Shown: positions 16,745-27,243, counted from the stretch's first letter. The stretch: DNA of 64,000 bases from an uncultured Lachnospiraceae bacterium (GCA_947625135.1 CANQNE010000008.1:1-64000), one strand, 5' to 3'. The notes: generated from the sequence alone by a model not told the origin. Translations and numbers: made by a program.

Positions 16745-19033
16745 TTATCCCTTGTAGTAGTTGATCAGACATCCCTTCAGGATAATGGTGCGCTCATCGT
16801 CGGTGAGTTCGCCCATTCGCAGCGTGATCTTCCGCAGATCCCCCTTCTCTACCACGTAAGCGGGGATCTCTGTGGCTTTTTCCTCTATAGCCTTGCGGAT
16901 ATCCGGAATAAACAGATAATCCAGATTCCGGAAAGGCAGTTCTCCCTCATCGATCAGGAAAGGCAGCATACCCCAGTTGATCAGATTGGAGCGATAACGC
17001 TTGGTGGCATACTCGTTGGCAATATTCGCCCATCCCCCCAGTACCTTCTGACAGGAAGCAGCCTGCTCTCTGGCAGAACCGTCGCCGGGCTTTACCGCAA
17101 AAATGGTACTGCCGAAGCCGATGTTGCTCCGGTTCAGATGCGGATACTGTTTCAGGAGGGTCTCCATCACCGGCTTTAACTCAGGGCAGGCCTCGGTAGG
17201 CTTTTCTCCATTTACCCGCGCCTTTTCCGCCGCCTGAATTTCCTTTGCCCTTCCCACATAGGCGGGATCCTTTCTGGACAGGGCAAATTCAGCCAGACCC
17301 AAAGGATTGGAACGGTAAGAGGAGGTTTCCCCGGAGGGGATCAGCTCATCGGTAGTAGTCACCGGATCATGAATCTCGGAAACAACCTTCAGGATCAGAT
17401 TGTCTGTCAGCGGACTCATCTCAGGCCAGTCCTTAATATTGGGGCCGAACTGAATCTCCACAGAGGGATCCGCCACGCCCTTGCTGTCAAAGACGCGATT
17501 CTCATATATGGTTTTATCAAAATGATATTTCCTGCCGCTGTATTCCACATCCAGATCCGTGGCAGGCGTCAGATAACCCTTGTTGGCCGCCGTCGCCGCA
17601 ATGGATCGAGCGTCCATCAGCGCAACTGAAGAAATCTGTCCGCTCTGCAGCTTACTTCCCTCACGATTCGGGAAATTACGGGTAGAATGACGGATACTGA
17701 GCGCATTGTTGGCGGGAGTATCTCCAGCGCCGAAGCAGGGCCCGCAAAAGGCCGTCTTCATCACCGCGCCGGTTGCCATCAGATCTGCCGCCGCGCCGTT
17801 TCTTACCAGCTCCATGTATACGGGCATACTTGCGGGATATACGCTCAGCGTAAAGGCGTCCGCGCCGATGCTCTTTCCCTTTAAGATGTCTGCCGCCGCG
17901 CAGATATTTTCAAAGCCGCCTCCCGCGCAGCCTGCGATAATACCCTGCTCCACATACAGCCGTCCGTCCCGGATCTTGTCCCGCAGCTGATACTCCACCG
18001 CGCCGTCAAGACTTACCAGCGCCTTCTTTTCCACATCCGCCAGAATATCTTCCAGATTTTCATTTAATTCCTCAATGGTATAGGTATTGCTGGGATGGAA
18101 AGGCATGGCGATCATGGGCTTGACAGCGCCGAGATCCACCTCGATCATGCCGTCATAGTATGCCACACTGCCGGGGGCCAGTTCCTTATAGTCTTCAGGA
18201 CGATTATGAATCTCATAAAATTCACGGATGGCCTCGTCGGTTTTCCAGATAGAAGACAGACAGGTGGTCTCCGTTGTCATCACGTCGATACCGATACGGA
18301 AATCCGCGCTGAGGGAAGCTACCCCGTCGCCGATAAATTCCATCACTTTGTTATTTACATACCCGTTTGCAAACACCGCGCCGATGATGGCGAGGGCAAC
18401 ATCCTGAGGCCCCACGCCCTTTGCAGGCTTGCCGGTAAGGTATACGCCCACCACGCCGGGCATGTTGATATCATAAGTCTTGGACAGCAGCTGCTTCACC
18501 AGCTCCGGGCCGCCTTCTCCCATAGCCATGGTACCCAGCGCGCCGTACCGGGTGTGACTGTCGGAGCCGAGGATCATCTTGCCGCCTCCTGCCAGCATTT
18601 CCCTTGCAAACTGATGGATCACCGCCTGATGAGGGGGCACATATACGCCGCCGTATTTTTTGGCGCAGGTAAGCCCAAATATATGATCATCCTCATTGAT
18701 GGTGCCGCCCACCGCGCAAAGACTGTTGTGACAGTTCGTCAGCACATAAGGGACAGGGAAACGCTCCAGCCCGCTGGCTCTGGCTGTCTGAATAATACCT
18801 ACAAATGTAATATCATGGGAAGTCAGCTTGTCAAATTTGATCTGCAGCTTCTCCATATTGCCGGAAGTATTATGCTCCTCCAGGATCCCGTAAGCGATGG
18901 TCTGCTTCCGAGCCTCTTCCTTTGCGGGCATAGAACCCAGCTTTGCCTCCAGCTGCTTTGCGCCTTCAGCAGTATCATCGATCAGTTCCTTTTGATTTAG
19001 CAAAAACACTCCGCCGTCATGCAATGTGATCAT
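16745..19033 (-). CDS. Aconitase-family hydratase (YbhJ-like)
   Basis: A 762-residue member of the aconitase superfamily, which uses a [4Fe-4S] cluster to hydrate or isomerise acids. The three cluster cysteines are visible in [12 protein letters not shown] and [11 protein letters not shown], and the active-site histidine region in [21 protein letters not shown]. The C-terminal swivel domain (about 590-762) holds GSAREQA and [12 protein letters not shown]. The sequence resembles the poorly characterised YbhJ-type hydratases more than AcnA/AcnB, so the substrate may not be citrate. It is the last gene of the malic enzyme / DUF4364 / CdaR run, which suggests organic acid metabolism under that regulator. 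Confidence 0.85.
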   Translation of the reverse strand: MITLHDGGVFLLNQKELIDDTAEGAKQLEAKLGSMPAKEEARKQTIAYGILEEHNTSGNMEKLQIKFDKLTSHDITFVGIIQTARASGLERFPVPYVLTNCHNSLCAVGGTINEDDHIFGLTCAKKYGGVYVPPHQAVIHQFAREMLAGGGKMILGSDSHTRYGALGTMAMGEGGPELVKQLLSKTYDINMPGVVGVYLTGKPAKGVGPQDVALAIIGAVFANGYVNNKVMEFIGDGVASLSADFRIGIDVMTTETTCLSSIWKTDEAIREFYEIHNRPEDYKELAPGSVAYYDGMIEVDLGAVKPMIAMPFHPSNTYTIEELNENLEDILADVEKKALVSLDGAVEYQLRDKIRDGRLYVEQGIIAGCAGGGFENICAAADILKGKSIGADAFTLSVYPASMPVYMELVRNGAAADLMATGAVMKTAFCGPCFGAGDTPANNALSIRHSTRNFPNREGSKLQSGQISSVALMDARSIAATAANKGYLTPATDLDVEYSGRKYHFDKTIYENRVFDSKGVADPSVEIQFGPNIKDWPEMSPLTDNLILKVVSEIHDPVTTTDELIPSGETSSYRSNPLGLAEFALSRKDPAYVGRAKEIQAAEKARVNGEKPTEACPELKPVMETLLKQYPHLNRSNIGFGSTIFAVKPGDGSAREQAASCQKVLGGWANIANEYATKRYRSNLINWGMLPFLIDEGELPFRNLDYLFIPDIRKAIEEKATEIPAYVVEKGDLRKITLRMGELTDDERTIILKGCLINYYKG

Positions 19034-19047
19034 GGTAATCTCCCCCT

Positions 19048-20142
19048 TTATTTTTGCTCCTGTTCTTTCAGATAGTTCATATAATCGATGACCATCAGCG
19101 CGATTCTGAAGGTCATTGCATCTTCAAACACACGGATATCCAACCCCGTCACCTTCTGGATCTTCTCCAGCCGGTACACCAGCGTATTCCGATGTACAAA
19201 GAGCTGCCTTGAAGTCTCAGATACATTCAGGTTATTCTCGAAGAACTTGTGAATGGTGTTGAGGGCCTCCTCGTCAATCTCCTCTGGAAGCTGTCCCCCG
19301 AAGATCTCATCAATAAACATCTCGCACAAATGCAGGGGCAGCTGATAAATGATCCGGCCGATCCCAAGCATACTGTACGCCACAATGGGCTGTTTTCCGT
19401 AAAAAATACGGCTCACATCCAGCGCCAGCCTGGCTTCCTTATAGGCCTTGGAAACCTCTGTCAATTCATGCACCATCGTACCGAACCCGATGCGCACCTT
19501 TGCCATAGCCTCCGCGTTCAGCATATCCAGCAGCATTTTGGCAACGGAGAGCAGCTCCTCCTCTCCCGCATCCTTCTGAAACTGCTTGATCACAATAATG
19601 CTGTGGGCGTCTACTGTAGTCAGATAATCTTTTTCTTCCAGCAGTCCCTTCACGATCTCCAGGGCACTGTTGTCCGATTCGTCTCTGGTCTCAACCACAA
19701 ACACGCCCCTGTTGGCCTCCGCATCGATCTTCAGCTGCTTGGCCCGGTTATGAATATCAATCCACAGCAGATTGTCCAGAATCAGGTTCTGGAGAAAATT
19801 ATTCAGATCCTGCTTATCCTTGTATGCCAGGAGCAGGTTCTCGGCCTGACAGACCGCCACCTTGCCCATAATATGCACATCCTCGCCGGATCCCTTTGCC
19901 AGAAGGGCGTAATCTTCTTCGTTGTGTACATGTACTTTGAAAAAATGGACGCCGCCGATCTCCTGTCCCTCCGCCGGAGAATCCAGAAACGTCAGCACCG
20001 CTTCCTCCTCCTTTTCCGAAAAGGACTGGGTCGCGGCCATCAGCTGGGCCTGCCCGTTGTACAGCTGAAACTCCACCTTCGTGATATTTCTCAATTCATT
20101 CAATGTTTTTTGAATGGCCTGATTGGTCTTCAACAGGATCAC
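19048..20142 (-). CDS. CdaR/PucR-family transcriptional regulator
   Basis: A 364-residue regulator. The C-terminal 60 residues are the PucR-type helix-turn-helix ([20 protein letters not shown] then [12 protein letters not shown]), and the middle has a GGDEF-like fold segment typical of CdaR ([21 protein letters not shown]). The N-terminal 130 residues are a likely sensor domain. CdaR-family proteins often sense sugar diacids or other organic acids, which fits the flanking malic enzyme and aconitase-family hydratase. It starts with GTG inside a GTGA overlap with the DUF4364 stop, so the two are translationally coupled. Confidence 0.85.
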   Translation of the reverse strand: MILLKTNQAIQKTLNELRNITKVEFQLYNGQAQLMAATQSFSEKEEEAVLTFLDSPAEGQEIGGVHFFKVHVHNEEDYALLAKGSGEDVHIMGKVAVCQAENLLLAYKDKQDLNNFLQNLILDNLLWIDIHNRAKQLKIDAEANRGVFVVETRDESDNSALEIVKGLLEEKDYLTTVDAHSIIVIKQFQKDAGEEELLSVAKMLLDMLNAEAMAKVRIGFGTMVHELTEVSKAYKEARLALDVSRIFYGKQPIVAYSMLGIGRIIYQLPLHLCEMFIDEIFGGQLPEEIDEEALNTIHKFFENNLNVSETSRQLFVHRNTLVYRLEKIQKVTGLDIRVFEDAMTFRIALMVIDYMNYLKEQEQK

Positions 20143-20669
20143 TCCCTCTTTTCCTCATTCGTCAACAGCTGCTTCATCAGATATGCGTAAACAGACTGAT
20201 TTTTTTCCTCAAATCTGCGGCAGATCAGATCCGCCTGCTCCTCTGTGGGCACTCGCAGGTTCAGCCGCATCAGATCATTTCCCTGTTCCCTGATCCGCAT
20301 CTGTACCTCATATTCCCGGCCGGATCGGTCATAATTCGCCAACACGGAAACCTCCTCCCGCAGTTCATACTCATTTTCCCGCAGGAACCGGTGGATATCC
20401 TCCTTGATGGCGCTGGAAATCTTCCCCTGAAAATAATGGCAGGTCTCTCTTCCCTTGTCCTGAATAGTGTAATAGGTATTGTTTCGGATCTGCTCTCCGT
20501 AGATCAGATCAGACTCCAGCAGCTCAGACATGGTCTGCTGAAACTTGAAATAATCCGTATATTCCTGTGTCAGAATAAAATCCGACAGCTGGTCGTTGGT
20601 CATGGGAAAATTCACCTTGTCAAGAATATACAGCACGATCAGTTTATAGAGTGTCAAAGGCTCTGACAT
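20139..20669 (-). CDS. DUF4364 family protein, winged-helix-like
   Basis: A 176-residue DUF4364 protein. The first 90 residues look like a winged helix (LYKLIVLYILDKVNFPMTND, then QLSDFILTQEYTDYFKFQQT), ending in the wing-like NNTYYTIQDKGRET. The C-terminal half is a mixed alpha/beta region of unknown role. It may be a transcription regulator, but no ligand can be named. It lies 10 bases after the malic enzyme stop and overlaps the CdaR-type regulator by four bases. Confidence 0.8.
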   Translation of the reverse strand: MSEPLTLYKLIVLYILDKVNFPMTNDQLSDFILTQEYTDYFKFQQTMSELLESDLIYGEQIRNNTYYTIQDKGRETCHYFQGKISSAIKEDIHRFLRENEYELREEVSVLANYDRSGREYEVQMRIREQGNDLMRLNLRVPTEEQADLICRRFEEKNQSVYAYLMKQLLTNEEKRE

Positions 20670-20679
20670 AAGTACCTCC

Positions 20680-21828
20680 TTAAATGTGGCTCTTCACCGC
20701 CTGGCTGACCGCCTCCGCCACTCTGGGATCAAAAGCGTCCGGCAGAATGTGGTCCTCGTTCAGTTCCTCGTCGGAAACCAGCCCCGCAATGGCAAGCGCC
20801 GCAGCCAGCTTCATCTCCTCTGTGATCTGCCTTGCCCGTCCTTCCAGCGCGCCCCGGAAAATGCCGGGAAACGCAACCACGTTGTTGACCTGATTGGGAA
20901 AATCACTGCGGCCGGTTCCAACCACCTTTGCGCCTGCCTCCTTTGCCAGATCCGGCATGATCTCAGGCACCGGATTTGCCATGGCAAACAGGATCGCGTC
21001 CCGGTTCATGGAACGTACCATCTCCTTGCTGACGATGCCCGGCGCGGACACGCCCACAAAGATATCTGCGCCCTTCATGGCATCTGCAAGCGTTCCCTGC
21101 TGCCGCTGCAGATTGGTCACCTTGGCCATCTGCCGCTGCATCCAGTTCAGGTCTTCCGTATCCACAGAAATGATTCCGCATTTATCGCACATGGTGATAT
21201 TGGGAAATCCATAGGTAAGCAGCAGCTTTGCAATGGCGATGCCTGCGCTGCCCGCGCCGTTGATCACGATCCTGCAGTCCTCCTTCTTCTTTCCCGTCAC
21301 CTTCAGCCCGTTGATAATACCGGCCAGCACAATGATCGCAGTCCCGTGCTGATCGTCGTGGAACACAGGGATGTCCAGCATTTGTTTTAACCGTTCTTCA
21401 ATCTCAAAACATCTGGGCGCGCTGATATCCTCCAGATTGATACCGCCGTAAGCCGGCGCGATGGCGGCCACGCAGCGGATGATCTCCTCGGTATCCTGGG
21501 TGTCCAGACAAATCGGAACCGCATTGACGCCGCCGAATTCTTTAAACAGGATCGCCTTTCCTTCCATTACCGGCAAAGCCGCCAGGGCGCCGATATTTCC
21601 CAGGCCCAGAACCGCGCTGCCGTCAGAGACTACCGCTACCGTATTTGCCTTGCCTGTATAAGTATAAACCGCCTCCGGCTTCTGGGCGATGACCTTGCAG
21701 GGCTCCGCAACACCGGGGGTATAGGCAAGCGCCAGATCTTCTCTTGTCTTTACCGGAACCTTGGAGACAGTCTCCATTTTTCCGTTCCATTCTTCATGGA
21801 GTTTCAATGCTTTTTCATTCACTGTCAT
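20680..21828 (-). CDS. Malic enzyme (oxaloacetate-decarboxylating malate dehydrogenase)
   Basis: A 382-residue short bacterial malic enzyme converting malate to pyruvate and CO2 with NAD(P)H formation. Key regions: the Tyr in LALAYTPGVAEPC, the catalytic Lys in VMEGKAILFKEFGGVNA, the metal-binding FHDDQHGTAIIV, and the Rossmann motif VINGAGSAGIAIAKLLL. It lacks the C-terminal phosphotransacetylase-like domain of MaeB. NAD versus NADP preference cannot be read safely. It is the first gene of the organic acid cluster, behind the promoter at 21886-21914. Confidence 0.94.
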   Translation of the reverse strand: MTVNEKALKLHEEWNGKMETVSKVPVKTREDLALAYTPGVAEPCKVIAQKPEAVYTYTGKANTVAVVSDGSAVLGLGNIGALAALPVMEGKAILFKEFGGVNAVPICLDTQDTEEIIRCVAAIAPAYGGINLEDISAPRCFEIEERLKQMLDIPVFHDDQHGTAIIVLAGIINGLKVTGKKKEDCRIVINGAGSAGIAIAKLLLTYGFPNITMCDKCGIISVDTEDLNWMQRQMAKVTNLQRQQGTLADAMKGADIFVGVSAPGIVSKEMVRSMNRDAILFAMANPVPEIMPDLAKEAGAKVVGTGRSDFPNQVNNVVAFPGIFRGALEGRARQITEEMKLAAALAIAGLVSDEELNEDHILPDAFDPRVAEAVSQAVKSHI

Positions 21829-21885
21829 AGGTATGATCCTTTCGTTCCGTTACTTCGAGCAATTTCAGCCCATAATCCTTTGTTC

Positions 21886-21914
21886 ATTTTATCACTTTTG
21901 AAGGCTTGGTTCAA
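21886..21914 (-). promoter_or_regulatory. Sigma-A promoter of the malic enzyme operon
   Basis: On the minus strand TTGAAC (21914-21909), a 17-base spacer and TAAAAT (21891-21886), about 50 bases before the malic enzyme ATG. Confidence 0.6.
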
Positions 21915-21985
21915 GAAAAAATAATCGTAAATTTGCCTGATAAACCTTGCGTATATTCCGCTCGTCCCTTTTCATATACTTTTCC

Positions 21986-23845
21986 ATGAAGAATTCAATA
22001 TTAAAACCGACCCTCTTACTGTTTCTGGTCATCTCTCTGCTCTTTTCCGGCTGTTCTCCCAAAACTTTAACTACAGCGGGCAAAGCCAACGCAGAATTTG
22101 ACAAATTTACCGACGAGCTGTTTGTCAGGGAAGTTTCCGGCAACACCTTAAACCTTCATTATACCTTATCGGACCCGGAAAGCTTTGGCATTAAGGAATA
22201 TCCGCTGACGCTGGGGCATTATTCCCTTGCGGCAATGGAGGAAAGTATGACTGCCGCAGCCAACTGTCTTTCTGCCATGGAATCCTTCCCTTATGATTCC
22301 CTAAGCGACGACCGCCAGCTGACCTACGACTGCATTTATGAGACACTGAAAACGGAGCTGCAGGCAAAGGATCTGCTGTCCTACCGGGAGAGTTTAAGCG
22401 CCGTCACCGGCTTTCAGGCCCAGCTTCCAGTGCTGCTGGCGGAATATACCTTTCATGACCGGCAGGATGTGGAGGATTATCTGGCGCTGCTGGCCCAGGT
22501 ACAGCCTTATTTCCGGCAGATTCTGGCCTTTGAGCAGGAAAAGGCCGCGAAAGGGCTGTTCATGCCTGCTTACGCAGTGGAAGATATCATTGACCAGTGC
22601 AGCTCTCTGATCGCGGATCAGGAAGATCATTTTCTGATCTCCTCTTTTGAGAACCGGCTTGACGGGCTTTCCCTCTCAGAAGAAGAAAAAAGCGGCTACA
22701 TTGCCCGGAACAGGCAGACTCTTCAGCTGCAGTTTTTTCCGGCATACGAAGAACTGATAGAGGGGCTTTCCGCTTTGAAGGATCAGGGGCGCAACCCCTA
22801 TGGACTCTGCTATTTTCCTGAAGGCCGCCAATACTACTCCTATCTGGTGGCTTCCGGAACCGGCTCTTCTTTTTCTGTAGATGAGCTGAACGGGCAGATC
22901 CTGTCCTCTCTGTCGGAAGCCGAGAATGCGTTTTCCAAAACGCTTTCCAGACTGTCCGTTCCAAGCCCCGGTCCTGAATCCGCCGGTTCTGCAAGCCCTT
23001 CTGAAGAATCCGGCTCCTCCGGCGCGCCTGCAGTCCCCACGGCACAGCTGACCACTCCATCCGCCGCCGAAACGCTTTCAGCCGAAAGCAGCGCCGGAGC
23101 GCTGTCCGCCGCCTCTGTGAATCCCAAGGAGTACCTGACCGATCTTCAGGAGAAGATCAGCGAAGATTTTCCCTCCATTTTTCAGGTGTCCTACACCCTC
23201 CATGACGTTGACAGCAGCTTAGAAGCATACCTGAGCCCGGCTTTTTATCTGAAGCCGCCTCTGGATAACCCGCAGAATAATGTGATCTATGTGAACCGGG
23301 CCCACAATTACACGCCGCTGTCCCTGTACACAACGCTGGCTCACGAAGGATTTCCCGGCCACCTGTACCAGAACGCCTACACCCGAACGCTGAATCTAAA
23401 CAAGATCCGCGCGCTCTTCGGCACCACCGGATACGGCGAGGGCTGGGCAACTTATGCGGAAATGCTGTCCTACCGGTATGCGGATGCAGATCCTGACATA
23501 AGCGATCTGTACCGGTTAAACAATCAGATCTCCCTTGGCGTTTCCGCGGCGCTGGACATTGGCATCCACTACAATTACTGGACGCCCGACGACGCATACG
23601 ATTTTCTGAATACTTACGGCTTTGCGGACCGAGCCTCCTCTGACGCGCTGTACCAATACATCGTGGAAGAGCCTGCCAATTATCTGAATTACTATGTGGG
23701 ATATCTGGAATTTATGCGGCTCAGGGATCTGGCAGAAGAAACGCAGGGCAAAAACTTTCAGCTGAAAAAATTTCACAAAACACTTCTGGATATCGGAGAG
23801 GCCCCTTTCTCCGTGGTGGAAAAATATTTGAAAAAAGCCATCTAA
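21986..23845 (+). CDS. DUF885 family lipoprotein metallopeptidase
   Basis: A 619-residue DUF885 protein with a lipoprotein signal (hydrophobic LLLFLVISLLFSGC, lipidated Cys at about 23), so it should be anchored on the outside of the membrane. The zinc site is HEGFPGH (about residues 452-458), with EGWATYAE about 30 residues later supplying the third ligand, as in gluzincin-like peptidases. A Ser/Pro/Ala-rich stretch of about 55 residues (about 322-378) interrupts the domain. The ATG at 21986 gives the signal peptide; no strong ribosome site is seen, and a TTG at 21947 is an alternative start. The gene stands alone, divergent from malic enzyme. Confidence 0.85.
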   Translation: MKNSILKPTLLLFLVISLLFSGCSPKTLTTAGKANAEFDKFTDELFVREVSGNTLNLHYTLSDPESFGIKEYPLTLGHYSLAAMEESMTAAANCLSAMESFPYDSLSDDRQLTYDCIYETLKTELQAKDLLSYRESLSAVTGFQAQLPVLLAEYTFHDRQDVEDYLALLAQVQPYFRQILAFEQEKAAKGLFMPAYAVEDIIDQCSSLIADQEDHFLISSFENRLDGLSLSEEEKSGYIARNRQTLQLQFFPAYEELIEGLSALKDQGRNPYGLCYFPEGRQYYSYLVASGTGSSFSVDELNGQILSSLSEAENAFSKTLSRLSVPSPGPESAGSASPSEESGSSGAPAVPTAQLTTPSAAETLSAESSAGALSAASVNPKEYLTDLQEKISEDFPSIFQVSYTLHDVDSSLEAYLSPAFYLKPPLDNPQNNVIYVNRAHNYTPLSLYTTLAHEGFPGHLYQNAYTRTLNLNKIRALFGTTGYGEGWATYAEMLSYRYADADPDISDLYRLNNQISLGVSAALDIGIHYNYWTPDDAYDFLNTYGFADRASSDALYQYIVEEPANYLNYYVGYLEFMRLRDLAEETQGKNFQLKKFHKTLLDIGEAPFSVVEKYLKKAI

Positions 23846-23856
23846 AAACAGAAACA

Positions 23857-23945
23857 GGGCTGCTGCAACTGCATCCGGAAAATCCTGATCTTTCCTTGAT
23901 ACTTTCGTATATCAGGATCTCACCGGCGGCAGTTTGCAGCAGCCC
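23857..23945. terminator. Long imperfect hairpin between convergent genes
   Basis: GGGCTGCTGCAACTGC (23857-23872) pairs with GCAGTTTGCAGCAGCCC ending at 23945 (one bulge), and an inner ATCCTGAT/ATCAGGAT pair extends the structure. It lies between the convergent DUF885 and GH95 genes and probably terminates one or both transcripts, although the following T-run is poor. Confidence 0.5.
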
Positions 23946-23990
23946 GATGCTTTCTTGATCTATCGCTTTTTCATCTGTCCTGCGGCACTA

Positions 23991-26900
23991 TTATTTCTGA
24001 ATCTTCACCACAGCCTGCAGGATTGCCAGCGCGTCATTGGCATTGATCTCTTTGTCTCGATTCATATCCGCCACATCCAGCACATTCTGATCTGTGATCA
24101 CCTTCAGCTTTACAACATGCTGCAGAACCAGCAATGCGTCGTCCGCTGTCAGGCTTCCGCTGTTATCCACATCGCCGTAGATCCCGGAAGGGGATTCCGT
24201 GGGCACTACCGGATCTGCCGTGGGCTCGACGGGGGCAAAATTACCAAATGTATAAGTTTCCCCTTTTACTGTTTCGAGAATATAGTTATTATTTTCATCC
24301 AGATCAAAGGAAACCGCGTGTCCGGCAGAATCCCGAACCCCTCTCAGCGAGCAGCCGGAAAGCACCAGCCTGCCGCCTGCGTTGGCGGTGATCGTCAGAT
24401 CCGTGACTGCCTTATCCGCCCACTTCATGGACACTTCAAAATTGCCTCTGGCTACAAGTCCACTCACCGAACCGGAAGACCATGCGTCGGGAAGGGCCGG
24501 GAGCAGCTCCACCTTGTCCTCGTGACTCTGGAGAAGCATTTCTGTAATGCCCGCCGTACCGCCCAGATTTCCGTCGATCTGGAAAGGCGCATGGGTGTCG
24601 AACAGATTGTCGTATGTGCCTGTGGCAAGCAGGGAATTGACAATGTCGTAAGCATGGTTGCCGTCGCCCGTTCTCGCCCACAGATTCAGCCGGTGCGCCA
24701 AACCCCATCCGGTGGAATTATCAGAACGCCTCTGCAGCACTACCCTGGCTGCATCCATCAGCTCCTGATCATCCTTGCGAATGTAATTGCCGGGATACAG
24801 CGCCACCAGCTGGGAAATATGACGGTGGGCCTCGTCGCCCAGCTTGATGCCTCTTGAGGTTACCGCATACCTGGCCTCCTGAGGCCACTCCTTCACCTGT
24901 CCGTCCTCACCGATGGCAACAGGATCCAGCCGGTCAAGGGCATCCTGCAATCTCGCCATCAGCTTGCTGTCATTATTTAAAAATGTATCGTTTCCTTCGT
25001 CCGCCATATTCACAGCCGGCGTAATGCCCAGATCCTTCATCGCCTGAATGGTATCGTGGAAGATCTGCCATACAAGCTGCTGGTCAAAATAGGTGCCGAC
25101 TGTCCAGGGACCCTGCTCGGAAGACCAGGAAGGCGCTACAAACAATTTATCCCTGTCCTCCTCTGTGCGGCCCGCCTCCAGCGTCTGCAGATAAGAGAGG
25201 CAGGACTCCCGCAGGTAAGGATAGATGGTAGTCCTCAGATAATCCAGATCCTTTGTATACGCATAGTAATCATAGAGGTTCTGTCCCATGAATGCAGTTG
25301 CCGTCTGGGTAAAGGAAGCGTTGGAATCAATGTTTCCCGTAAAGCCCAGAGGATTGGTGCTGCAGAAGAATACAAAGCCGTCCTCTGTGTCCAGATCGAT
25401 CCTGGATTCATCTTTGTCATATCCGATGCCGTAACTCTTTGCAAAGGTAAGACGGCCCGGTTTTCTTAAACTGTTTGCAAAATCTACCAGCGCTGTCGCG
25501 GATTCCGCAAGGTTGGTGGATTCTGCAAGCCAGTAGTTCATCTGCACATTGATGTTGGTATGATAATCGGAATTCCATGCAGGGCCGTCCGTATCGTTCC
25601 AGAGTCCCTGCAGATTGGCGGGCAGGCCCCCCTGACGGGAGCTGGATATCAGCAGGTATCTGCCGTACTGGTAATACAGCGTTTCCAGATATTTGCTGTA
25701 ACCCTCATCATATTGATTGCCGTTATAGTTCGCCTTATAGTTTTTCAGAAGCACGTCCGTGGTTGCTTTTTCATTTAAAGTGCCGTCCAGCTCCAGCCGG
25801 ACACGGTTAAACAGCTCCTGATAGTCCGCCTCATGATTTTCATAAAGCTTCTCATAACCAAGGGCGGCGGCATCCTCCACCTGCTTTTCCGCCCGGTTCT
25901 CCACCTGCTCCAGTGTCTCGCCTGTGGTATAATCCCGGTCAAAATCATTTACATAGTCTGTCATCAGGGAAACGATGATATAGGCTTCGTCCGCATTGCT
26001 GACGGTGATCCGTCCGTTGTCCGTACCGCCCTGTGCCAGCACGTTATTTACATCGTTGTCCGCCTGCATCTGCCCGCCGGTGGTCACTACCTTAAACTTG
26101 CCTGCGAACTTCATGCCGTTGTGATCCAGAGAACCGGAAAGGGTAATGGTATCGCCCTCAGCCACTACCGTACCGGTCTTGCCGTAATGATTGGCGCCGT
26201 TGTTGGCGGTCCCGTTATAACGTCCTTCATAGATTCCTTTATGTGGGATCTCAGGATGAAGCACAAAGCTGACCTTTCCCTTCTCGGATGCGGAGATCTT
26301 GTAGACCATGACATTATCCGGATAGCTTGCAAACAGATCTCTGTCATAATGCACCCCGTCGTAATCATAAGCAACGCAGCTCACCGCTTTGTTCAGATCC
26401 AGAGAGCGGGTATAATCCGACACCTGACTCTGGTCGTGGTTGAAATCCAGCTTCATCTCGCAGAAGCTTTGATAAGCGCCCTCCTGCTCCCGGTCATTGG
26501 GCACAAACCCGTTATAGTAGGGTGAAGCCGCATAATCGTTGGGTTTGTAGCCGGTTTCCATCGTGCGGTAATATTCCGTAAAGGCGCCGTCGATCAGATC
26601 CGACATCTGCTTTTCCGGGTCTTCGAGATTCCGGTTGCCATACACATCCGCGTTATTGTCCGCTTCCAGCTTATCCGCGCAGTTCGGCCCTCCGGTCCAC
26701 AGTGTATTCTGATTCATCTGTATGATCTCCGTATCTGTGTACCCAAAGGTCATGGCTCCCATATTGCCGTTTCCTACAGGAAGGGCATGCTTGGCCCACG
26801 CAACGCCCTGTTCAACGGCGTCCGTCACCCACCATGTCTCTCCTTTTACCGGAGCGCTCGTGTCATCCTTGTGACTGATCCCGTCAGAATAATTCTGGGC

Positions 26901-27197
26901 GTCATCCCGGCCAAATTCCAGCCAACCGTCGCCGTTTCTGCCGATGAACTTAAACTTGCTGGAAAAAATCTCATAATAGCCCGCTGTAGCCGGTTCATCA
27001 TACCACAGCTTCAGATCGTCAATGGCAGATTCCGGCTCCGCTGCCTGTACCTCTTCGGCAGACGCAGCGTCAAACAGCTGTATGCCTCCGAAGCTCCCTG
27101 CTGCCAGTGCTGCCGCAAGCGCCACGCTTCCTATCTGTCTTTTGATTTTCCGAAAAGCGCCGCTCCTTCCGCCTGCCAGCCTGTTTCCTTTTCTCAT
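23991..27197 (-). CDS. GH95 glycoside hydrolase (alpha-L-fucosidase type) with dockerin
   Basis: A 1068-residue secreted GH95 enzyme; the family removes alpha-1,2-linked L-fucose from glycans such as milk oligosaccharides and mucin, with some alpha-L-galactosidases. An Ala-rich signal peptide follows the twin-basic start. The catalytic domain has HALPVGNGNMGAM near the N-terminus, HTNINVQMNYW (the two Asn), WSSEQGPW (the acid Glu region) and PFQIDGNLGG (the Asp). Residues about 1005-1065 are a type I dockerin with two calcium loops (GDVDNSGSLTADDALLVLQH and ADMNRDKEINANDALAILQ). The ATG at 27197 has GGAGGAGG; an extended frame is excluded because a promoter lies in it. Confidence 0.92.
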   Translation of the reverse strand: MRKGNRLAGGRSGAFRKIKRQIGSVALAAALAAGSFGGIQLFDAASAEEVQAAEPESAIDDLKLWYDEPATAGYYEIFSSKFKFIGRNGDGWLEFGRDDAQNYSDGISHKDDTSAPVKGETWWVTDAVEQGVAWAKHALPVGNGNMGAMTFGYTDTEIIQMNQNTLWTGGPNCADKLEADNNADVYGNRNLEDPEKQMSDLIDGAFTEYYRTMETGYKPNDYAASPYYNGFVPNDREQEGAYQSFCEMKLDFNHDQSQVSDYTRSLDLNKAVSCVAYDYDGVHYDRDLFASYPDNVMVYKISASEKGKVSFVLHPEIPHKGIYEGRYNGTANNGANHYGKTGTVVAEGDTITLSGSLDHNGMKFAGKFKVVTTGGQMQADNDVNNVLAQGGTDNGRITVSNADEAYIIVSLMTDYVNDFDRDYTTGETLEQVENRAEKQVEDAAALGYEKLYENHEADYQELFNRVRLELDGTLNEKATTDVLLKNYKANYNGNQYDEGYSKYLETLYYQYGRYLLISSSRQGGLPANLQGLWNDTDGPAWNSDYHTNINVQMNYWLAESTNLAESATALVDFANSLRKPGRLTFAKSYGIGYDKDESRIDLDTEDGFVFFCSTNPLGFTGNIDSNASFTQTATAFMGQNLYDYYAYTKDLDYLRTTIYPYLRESCLSYLQTLEAGRTEEDRDKLFVAPSWSSEQGPWTVGTYFDQQLVWQIFHDTIQAMKDLGITPAVNMADEGNDTFLNNDSKLMARLQDALDRLDPVAIGEDGQVKEWPQEARYAVTSRGIKLGDEAHRHISQLVALYPGNYIRKDDQELMDAARVVLQRRSDNSTGWGLAHRLNLWARTGDGNHAYDIVNSLLATGTYDNLFDTHAPFQIDGNLGGTAGITEMLLQSHEDKVELLPALPDAWSSGSVSGLVARGNFEVSMKWADKAVTDLTITANAGGRLVLSGCSLRGVRDSAGHAVSFDLDENNNYILETVKGETYTFGNFAPVEPTADPVVPTESPSGIYGDVDNSGSLTADDALLVLQHVVKLKVITDQNVLDVADMNRDKEINANDALAILQAVVKIQK

Positions 27198-27243
27198 GGA
27201 CAAAACCTCCTCCTTTAAGATTGCCGTAACAACTCCTGTAAAA

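Noticed and set aside
22587-23597. Long minus-strand frames inside the DUF885 gene
   Set aside because: They overlap a clear metallopeptidase gene, are Arg/Ser/Cys-rich like many antisense frames and have no ribosome site.
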